Source: Oceanospirillum sp048270425 (GTDB taxonomy: Bacteria > Pseudomonadota > Gammaproteobacteria > Pseudomonadales > Halomonadaceae). From it: a stretch of DNA of 64,000 nucleotides. A program made the translations under genes and the position numbers. How positions within the stretch are numbered: position 1 is the first letter of the stretch; every line of letters begins with the position of its first letter. The notes under the pieces were generated by a model. That model searched no databases. It saw nothing but the letters and a program-made list of their open reading frames with translations, and was not told the DNA's origin. Shown in pieces: positions 58,897 through 64,000 of this stretch. Location: positions 277,708 to 341,707 of the forward strand of contig JBLWSY010000002.1 in NCBI GenBank assembly GCA_048270425.1. Direction: 5' to 3'.

Positions 58897-60120
58897 ATGG
58901 CTACTGAAATTAAAGCTCCCGTCTTCCCTGAATCTGTTGCGGACGGAACTATCGTAAACTGGGCAAAACAACCTGGCGAAGCTGTTTCACGTGATGAGCT
59001 TCTGGTTGAAATTGAAACTGATAAAGTTGTTCTGGAAGTTGTTGCTCCTGCTGACGGTGTTATCAAAGAGATCAAGAAAAACCTTGATGAAACCGTTCTG
59101 AGTGATGAAGTTATTGCGATTTTTGAAGAGGGTGCTGCCGGTTCAGCACCGGCTCCAGCTGCTGAAGAAGCTCCGGCGGCAGCTGCAACTCCTGCTGCTT
59201 CTGATGACGAAGAAACGGTACAGGTTGGCGATAAAATCCTGAGTCCTGCAGCCCGTAAAATGGCTGATGAGAACGGTCTGGATGTTGCCAAACTGAACGG
59301 TACAGGCAAAGGCGGTCGAGTTACTAAAGAAGACGTACAGAAAGCGGTTCAGTCTGGTGCTGCTAAAGCTGCTCCGGCTGCTGCTCCGGCTGTTGATGTT
59401 AATGTTGCTGCCGGTGAGCGTGTTGAGAAGCGCGTTCCTATGAGCCGTATGCGTCAGACCATCGCTAAGCGTCTGGTTGAGGCTCAGCAAACCGCTGCTA
59501 TGCTGACCACTTACAATGAAGTGGACATGAAGCCGGTTATGGAACTGCGTAAGAAATATAAAGACATGTTCGAGAAGAAGCACAACGGCACTCGCCTGGG
59601 CTTTATGTCTTTCTTCGTAAAAGCGGCTGCTGAAGCTCTGAAGCGCTTCCCGGATGTTAATGCATCTATCGACGGCACTGACATTGTTTACCATGGCTAC
59701 TACGACATTGGTGTTGCTGTATCGACTGATCGCGGTCTGGTTGTTCCAATTCTGCGTGATACCGATACCATGAGCCTTGCTGATGTTGAGTCCAGCATTG
59801 GTGAATTCGCTAAGCGCGGTCGCGAAGGTAAACTGGGTATTGCCGATATGACTGGTGGTACTTTCACCATCACTAACGGTGGTGTTTTCGGTTCCCTGAT
59901 GTCCACTCCAATCCTGAATGCGCCTCAGACTGCTATTCTGGGAATGCACAAAATTCAGGAGCGTCCTATGGCAGTTAATGGACAAGTTGAGATTCGTCCG
60001 ATGATGTATCTTGCGCTGTCTTATGACCACCGTATGATCGATGGTAAAGATGCTGTACAGTTCCTTGTTACCATCAAGGAGCTTCTTGAAGATCCGGCTC
60101 GTATCCTGCTGGAAGTTTAA
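58897..60120 (+). CDS. sucB: Dihydrolipoyllysine-residue succinyltransferase (OGDH E2)
   Basis: A 407-residue protein: a lipoyl domain (1-80) with lipoyl-Lys43 in IETDKVVLEV, an Ala/Pro/Glu-rich linker, a peripheral-subunit-binding domain (about 118-155; LSPAARKMADENGLD), a second Ala-rich linker, and a catalytic domain (about 180-407) with His378 and Asp382 in SYDHRMIDGKD. It transfers succinyl groups to CoA. The start is ATG 58897 with AAGGA upstream. It forms the 24-subunit core of the complex with SucA and Lpd. Confidence 0.97.
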   Translation: MATEIKAPVFPESVADGTIVNWAKQPGEAVSRDELLVEIETDKVVLEVVAPADGVIKEIKKNLDETVLSDEVIAIFEEGAAGSAPAPAAEEAPAAAATPAASDDEETVQVGDKILSPAARKMADENGLDVAKLNGTGKGGRVTKEDVQKAVQSGAAKAAPAAAPAVDVNVAAGERVEKRVPMSRMRQTIAKRLVEAQQTAAMLTTYNEVDMKPVMELRKKYKDMFEKKHNGTRLGFMSFFVKAAAEALKRFPDVNASIDGTDIVYHGYYDIGVAVSTDRGLVVPILRDTDTMSLADVESSIGEFAKRGREGKLGIADMTGGTFTITNGGVFGSLMSTPILNAPQTAILGMHKIQERPMAVNGQVEIRPMMYLALSYDHRMIDGKDAVQFLVTIKELLEDPARILLEV

Positions 60121-60162
60121 GTACAGTTTGATCACTCATGACACGAAAGACAGGAAAAAATA

Positions 60163-61602
60163 ATGTCTGATAAATTTGATGTAGTTGTCATCGGTGCAGG
60201 TCCTGGCGGTTATGTTGCAGCTATCCGTGCAGCACAACTTGGCCTGAAAACAGCTTGCGTTGAAAAATGGCTGAACAAAGAAGGCAAGCCTTCTTATGGT
60301 GGTACGTGTCTGAACGTGGGTTGTATCCCATCGAAAGCACTGCTGGAAGCGTCCCACAAGTTTGCTGAAACTCAGCATGACTTCGCGGATCTGGGTATCG
60401 AAGTTTCTGACGTTAAAATGGACGTTAAGAAAATGATCGCCCGTAAGAACAAGATCGTTGGTAACCTGACTCAGGGTATTGGTGGTCTGTTCAAGGCTAA
60501 CGGTGTAACGCCACTGCACGGTACCGGTAAAGTACTGAGCGGCAAAAAAGTTGAAGTGACCGGCCACGACGGTTCTGTCCAGGTTGTTGAAGCGGAAAAT
60601 ATCATCATCGCTTCCGGTTCTGTACCTGTTGAAATTCCACCAACACCTATGACTGAAGGTCTGATCGTTGATTCTACTGGCGCACTGGACTTTGAAGAAG
60701 TACCGGGCCGTCTGGGTGTGATCGGTGGTGGTGTTATCGGTCTGGAGCTGGGCTCTGTTTGGCAGCGTCTTGGTTCTGAGGTAACGGTTCTGGAAGCTCA
60801 GGATGCATTCCTGGCTTCTACTGATCAGCAGATCGCCAAAGAAGCTAAAAAGATCCTGACCAAACAAGGTCTGGATATCAAAATCGGTGCCCGTGTAACC
60901 GGTTCTGAAATCAAAGACAACGAAGTGGTTGTGACGTACGCTGACTCCAAAGGCGAGCAGCAGCAGACGTTCGACAAACTGATCGTTTGTGTAGGTCGTC
61001 GCCCATACACGGAAGCACTGCTGTCTAATGACTCCGGTGTTTCTCTGGACGAGCGCGGCTTCATCTATGTTGATGACCAGTGCCGTACTTCTGTACCTGG
61101 TGTATTCGCAATCGGTGACGTTGTTCGTGGTCCTATGTTGGCGCACAAAGCATCTGAAGAAGGTGTTATGGTTGCTGATATCATCGCGGGCCATAAAGCT
61201 CAGATGAACTATGACGTGATCCCAGGTGTTATTTATACCTTCCCTGAGATCGCTTCTGTTGGTAAGACCGAAGAAGAAGTTAAAGCGGAAGGCACCGAAT
61301 ACGAAACTGGTGTATTCCCATTCACCGCAATCGGCCGCGCTATGACCAACGGCTGCACCGACGGTATGGTGAAAATTATCACCCAGAAAGATACTGACCG
61401 TATCCTGGGTATGCACATCATCGGTCAGAACGCTGGTGAGATGATTCACCAGGGTGTGATCGCGATGGAATTTGGTTCCAGTGCTGAAGATCTTGCACTG
61501 ATGTGTTTCGCGCACCCGACTATGTCTGAAGCTGTTCACGAAGCAGCTCTGGCAGTTGATGGACACGCGATCCACATGCCGAACCGCAAGAAACGCAAGT
61601 AA
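60163..61602 (+). CDS. lpdA: Dihydrolipoyl dehydrogenase (E3)
   Basis: A 479-residue flavoprotein. The N-terminal FAD motif GAGPGGYVAA, the redox-active disulfide Cys49/Cys54 in GGTCLNVGCIPSKA, the NAD motif IGGGVIGLELGSVW, and the C-terminal catalytic His451/Glu456 in AHPTMSEAVHEA are all intact. It reoxidises lipoamide of SucB. A 19-bp direct duplication overlaps the last codon and stop, leaving the protein unchanged. Confidence 0.97.
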   Translation: MSDKFDVVVIGAGPGGYVAAIRAAQLGLKTACVEKWLNKEGKPSYGGTCLNVGCIPSKALLEASHKFAETQHDFADLGIEVSDVKMDVKKMIARKNKIVGNLTQGIGGLFKANGVTPLHGTGKVLSGKKVEVTGHDGSVQVVEAENIIIASGSVPVEIPPTPMTEGLIVDSTGALDFEEVPGRLGVIGGGVIGLELGSVWQRLGSEVTVLEAQDAFLASTDQQIAKEAKKILTKQGLDIKIGARVTGSEIKDNEVVVTYADSKGEQQQTFDKLIVCVGRRPYTEALLSNDSGVSLDERGFIYVDDQCRTSVPGVFAIGDVVRGPMLAHKASEEGVMVADIIAGHKAQMNYDVIPGVIYTFPEIASVGKTEEEVKAEGTEYETGVFPFTAIGRAMTNGCTDGMVKIITQKDTDRILGMHIIGQNAGEMIHQGVIAMEFGSSAEDLALMCFAHPTMSEAVHEAALAVDGHAIHMPNRKKRK

Positions 61603-61633
61603 GTACTAACGCGTCAAGTAAGTACTAAAGCGT
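61596..61633. repeat. 19-bp tandem duplication spanning the lpdA stop codon
   Basis: CAAGTAAGTACTAACGCGT (61596-61614) is followed at once by a copy differing at one base (61615-61633). The first copy holds the last lpdA codon and stop, so the duplication only lengthens the spacer. Confidence 0.9.
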
Positions 61634-61667
61634 AAGAAATAAAAAATTACGGGTAACCGTAGCAGGG

Positions 61668-61694
61668 GGCGGCACCATACCCCAAGGTGCCGCC
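61668..61694 (+). promoter_or_regulatory. Hairpin in the lpdA-sucC spacer
   Basis: GGCGGCACC (61668-61676) pairs with GGTGCCGCC (61686-61694), 9-base loop, no T run. Likely an mRNA-stability or processing element. Confidence 0.55.
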
Positions 61695-61730
61695 AATAGT
61701 GTTAGTGCACAAAAAAAATGGCTTAGCAGT

Positions 61731-62894
61731 ATGAATCTTCATGAATATCAGGGCAAACAGCTTTTTGCCGCATACGGACTGCCTGTCTCTAAGGGTTTCG
61801 CTGTAGATACCCCGGAAGAAGCCGCGCAAGCGTGTGAAAAAATCGGTGGTGACAAGTGGGTAGTTAAAGCACAGGTTCACGCAGGTGGCCGCGGTAAAGC
61901 GGGTGGCGTGAAACTGGTTGATACTCCAGCACAAGCAGCTGAGTTCGCTCAGAACTGGTTGGGCAAAAACCTGGTGACTTATCAGACTGATGAAAACGGT
62001 CAGCCTGTTTCTAAAATCCTGGTTGAAACCTGCACTGACATTGCTGACGAACTGTACCTGGGTGCGGTAGTTGACCGTGCTTCTCGTCGCGTTGTTTTCA
62101 TGGCATCCACCGAAGGTGGTGTTGAGATCGAGAAAGTTGCTGAAGAAACTCCCGAAAAGATTCTGAAAGCAACTATCGATCCGCTGGTTGGTCCACAGCC
62201 TTACCAAGGCCGCGAGCTGGGCTTCAAACTGGGTCTGAACAAAGAGCAGGTTGGTCAGTTCACCAAGATCTTCATGGGTCTGGCAAAACTGTTCCTGGAA
62301 AAAGATCTGGCTCTGATCGAGATCAACCCGCTGGTAATCAAAGAAGACGGTGATCTGCACTGTCTGGACGCTAAAATCGGCGTAGATGGTAACTCTGTAT
62401 ACCGTCATAAAGATCTGCAGGAAATGAACGATCCTTCTCAGGAAGACGCTCGTGAAGCAGAAGCAGCTGAATGGGACCTGAACTACGTAGCTCTGGATGG
62501 CAACATCGGCTGCATGGTGAACGGTGCTGGTCTGGCAATGGGTACTATGGACATCGTTGCTCTGCACGGTGGCTTCCCAGCTAACTTCCTGGACGTTGGT
62601 GGTGGTGCGACTAAAGAGCGCGTAGCTCACGCATTCAAACTGATCCTGTCTGATGACAAAGTGAAAGCAGTTCTGGTGAACATCTTCGGTGGTATCGTAC
62701 GTTGCGATATGATTGCTGAAGGCATCATCGGTGCGGTGAAAGAAGTAGGTGTTAACGTACCTGTTGTTGTTCGTCTTGAAGGTACCAATGCCGACCTGGG
62801 TAAAAAGGTTCTGTCTGAATCTGGCCTGGATATCATCGCAGCAGAAAGCTTAACTGACGCTGCACAACAAGCGGTAAAAGCGGCGGGGAACTAA
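61731..62894 (+). CDS. sucC: Succinyl-CoA synthetase beta subunit
   Basis: A 387-residue ATP-grasp subunit, start MNLHEYQGKQLFAAYGLPV, with the KAQVHAGGRGKAGGVKL nucleotide-binding segment and the C-terminal LVNIFGGIVRCDMIAEGI region. With SucD it converts succinyl-CoA to succinate with NTP formation. The ribosome-binding site is weak, so translation may depend on the processed upstream hairpin or on coupling. sucD follows after 4 bases. Confidence 0.96.
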   Translation: MNLHEYQGKQLFAAYGLPVSKGFAVDTPEEAAQACEKIGGDKWVVKAQVHAGGRGKAGGVKLVDTPAQAAEFAQNWLGKNLVTYQTDENGQPVSKILVETCTDIADELYLGAVVDRASRRVVFMASTEGGVEIEKVAEETPEKILKATIDPLVGPQPYQGRELGFKLGLNKEQVGQFTKIFMGLAKLFLEKDLALIEINPLVIKEDGDLHCLDAKIGVDGNSVYRHKDLQEMNDPSQEDAREAEAAEWDLNYVALDGNIGCMVNGAGLAMGTMDIVALHGGFPANFLDVGGGATKERVAHAFKLILSDDKVKAVLVNIFGGIVRCDMIAEGIIGAVKEVGVNVPVVVRLEGTNADLGKKVLSESGLDIIAAESLTDAAQQAVKAAGN

Positions 62895-62898
62895 TCGA

Positions 62899-63774
62899 AT
62901 GTCTATCTTAATCAACAAAGACACTAAAGTAATCTGCCAGGGTTTCACTGGTGGTCAGGGTACTTTCCACTCTGAGCAAGCGATCGCTTACGGTACTCAG
63001 ATGGTTGGTGGTGTTACACCTGGTAAAGGTGGTACGACTCACCTGGGCCTGCCAGTATTCAACACTGTTGCTGAAGCTGTTGAAGCGACTGGTGCTGATG
63101 CATCTGTTATCTACGTTCCAGCTCCTTTCTGTAAGGATTCTATCCTGGAAGCGGCTAACGCAGGTATCAAGCTGATCGTATGTATCACTGAGCACATCCC
63201 TGTACTGGACATGCTGGACTGTAAAGTTAAGTGTGACGAGCTGGGTGTTCAGCTGATCGGTCCTAACTGCCCGGGTGTTATCACTCCAGGGGAGTGCAAA
63301 ATCGGTATCATGCCAGGTCACATCCACCTGCCAGGTAAAGTAGGTATCGTTTCCCGTTCCGGTACTCTGACTTACGAAGCTGTTAAGCAGACTACTGACG
63401 CTGGTTTCGGTCAGTCTACTTGTGTTGGTATCGGTGGTGATCCGATCCCAGGTTCTAACTTCATCGACATTCTGGAAAAATTCGAGAATGATCCTCAGAC
63501 TGAAGCGATCGTTATGATCGGTGAGATCGGTGGTACTGCTGAAGAAGAAGCTGCAGCTTACATCAAAGCGAACGTAACCAAGCCTGTTGTATCCTACATT
63601 GCTGGTGTAACTGCACCTAAAGGCAAGCGTATGGGTCACGCTGGTGCAATTATCTCCGGTGGTAAAGGTACTGCAGACGACAAGTTTGCGGCACTGGAAG
63701 ACGCTGGTGTTAAGACTGTACGTTCTCTGGCTGGTATCGCAGATGGTCTGCGTGAAGTGACTGGCTGGAAATAA
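62899..63774 (+). CDS. sucD: Succinyl-CoA synthetase alpha subunit
   Basis: A 291-residue subunit binding CoA and carrying the phosphohistidine in the conserved GHAGAIISGGKGTADDK segment (His about 247). The N-terminal CoA-binding region ICQGFTGGQGTFHSEQAI and GPNCPGVITPGECKIGIMPG are typical. Last gene of the TCA run; a strong terminator follows. Confidence 0.97.
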   Translation: MSILINKDTKVICQGFTGGQGTFHSEQAIAYGTQMVGGVTPGKGGTTHLGLPVFNTVAEAVEATGADASVIYVPAPFCKDSILEAANAGIKLIVCITEHIPVLDMLDCKVKCDELGVQLIGPNCPGVITPGECKIGIMPGHIHLPGKVGIVSRSGTLTYEAVKQTTDAGFGQSTCVGIGGDPIPGSNFIDILEKFENDPQTEAIVMIGEIGGTAEEEAAAYIKANVTKPVVSYIAGVTAPKGKRMGHAGAIISGGKGTADDKFAALEDAGVKTVRSLAGIADGLREVTGWK

Positions 63775-63840
63775 GCTTACTTTGAGTAAGTGGTAACTGT
63801 GGGATTGAGTCCGGCAGTTACTGGGTGAAAGCACACCAAA

Positions 63841-63866
63841 AGGCGACCTTAAGGTCGCCTTTTTTA
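63841..63866 (+). terminator. Intrinsic terminator of the suc operon
   Basis: AGGCGACCTT/AAGGTCGCCT forms a perfect palindromic stem (63841-63860) followed by T residues to 63866; the end of the sdh-suc transcription unit. Confidence 0.92.
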
Positions 63867-63873
63867 TTGCCTG

Positions 63874-64000
63874 TGTCCCGTCCTGAATAAGGTTGACACA
63901 TTTTCTATCCTAAACTGGAGAAATGTGATGACCACTTATCTGAAGCGTACCCAGCGCGATTATTCCCTTGCCTTTAAACTGGCCGTTGTTGATCAGATTG
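63874..64000 (+). mobile_element. Left end of an IS3-family insertion sequence (cut by the window)
   Basis: Directly after the suc terminator the sequence changes to TGTCCCG...AAGGTTGACACA, resembling IS3-family terminal inverted repeats, followed by the start of an OrfA-type transposase. The exact left boundary is inferred; the right end and target duplication lie outside. Confidence 0.7.
63928..64000 (+). CDS. IS3-family transposase OrfA, N-terminal fragment (runs off the window)
   Basis: ATG 63928 opens a frame encoding MTTYLKRTQRDYSLAFKLAV..., continuous to the edge. The YSLAFKLAVVDQI stretch matches the first helix of the OrfA helix-turn-helix of IS3-family elements. An ATG at 63923 is followed at once by a stop and is not the start. 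Whether the element is intact cannot be judged. Confidence 0.75.
   Translation, partial: MTTYLKRTQRDYSLAFKLAVVDQI

Noticed and set aside
60136..61575. 479-codon open frame antisense to lpdA
   Set aside because: Same reason: mirror of a highly biased gene, no motifs, no ribosome-binding site.
1..64000. CRISPR arrays, prophage genes, toxin-antitoxin or other defence clusters
   Set aside because: None seen; the only short repeats are isolated two- or three-copy repeats, and the only mobile sequence is the IS end at the right edge.

Overview
The window is a stretch of chromosome from a marine-type gammaproteobacterium. Protein sequences and gene order resemble Pseudomonas and Oceanospirillales (Amphritea/Neptunomonas/Marinobacterium-like). 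The placement is inferred from the conserved block sdhE-ygfX / nadB / rpoE-rseA-rseB-rseC-mucD / lepA-lepB-rnc-era-recO-pdxJ-acpS / gacS / cysM-rlmD-relA-mazG and from the unbroken gltA / sdhCDAB-sucAB-lpd-sucCD block. No rRNA gene marker is present to fix the genus. Most genes are housekeeping genes with standard lengths and intact motifs.

Layout. 1-1200 (minus): start of groEL, groES behind a sigma-32 type promoter, and fxsA. 1.4-5.5 kb: a FabG-like reductase, a ComEA-type DNA-binding protein, pyrF, and the lapB-lapA-ihfB operon (minus). 5.8-13 kb: sdhE-ygfX facing nadB, then the envelope-stress sigma factor RpoE/AlgU with its regulators RseA, RseB, RseC and the periplasmic protease MucD. 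13.3-19.7 kb: one long plus-strand run for translation, secretion, RNA processing, repair and cofactor synthesis. 19.7-22.7 kb (minus): the hybrid kinase GacS/BarA. 23-29.3 kb: cysM, rlmD, relA and mazG. 29.3-36.2 kb: a small unknown gene followed by a strongly structured RNA region, ppc, a stand-alone alarmone-hydrolase-like HD protein, panE, yajQ and a pair of related coiled-coil proteins, one cytoplasmic and one exported. 36.2-45.7 kb: accessory metabolism: a LysR regulator with a flavin monooxygenase, a small kinase/DUF1801/ABM trio, a polar amino-acid ABC transporter, an AmpG-like permease coupled to a Zur-like regulator, and a nitrilase-family amidase. 45.8-50.8 kb: gltX, a tRNA-Ala/tRNA-Glu operon, a YcgR/PilZ + HD-GYP fusion protein and a beta-hydroxyacid dehydrogenase. 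50.8-63.8 kb: gltA diverging from the succinate dehydrogenase / 2-oxoglutarate dehydrogenase / succinyl-CoA synthetase genes. 63.87 kb to the edge: the left end of an IS3-family insertion sequence.

How it works together. The TCA block encodes six consecutive enzyme steps, and SdhE elsewhere in the window supports SdhA flavinylation. RelA and the HD protein are a candidate synthesis/breakdown pair for (p)ppGpp. RpoE-RseABC-MucD and LapAB all serve envelope homeostasis. GacS and the c-di-GMP fusion protein provide lifestyle signalling.

No CRISPR array, prophage or obvious defence system was found. The least explained items are the structured RNA at about 29.30-29.46 kb, the YcgR/HD-GYP fusion with an altered HHE motif, the paired coiled-coil proteins at 35.3-36.2 kb, the 13-bp direct repeats upstream of ppc, and the series of hairpins in the sdhB-sucA and ppc-HD spacers.
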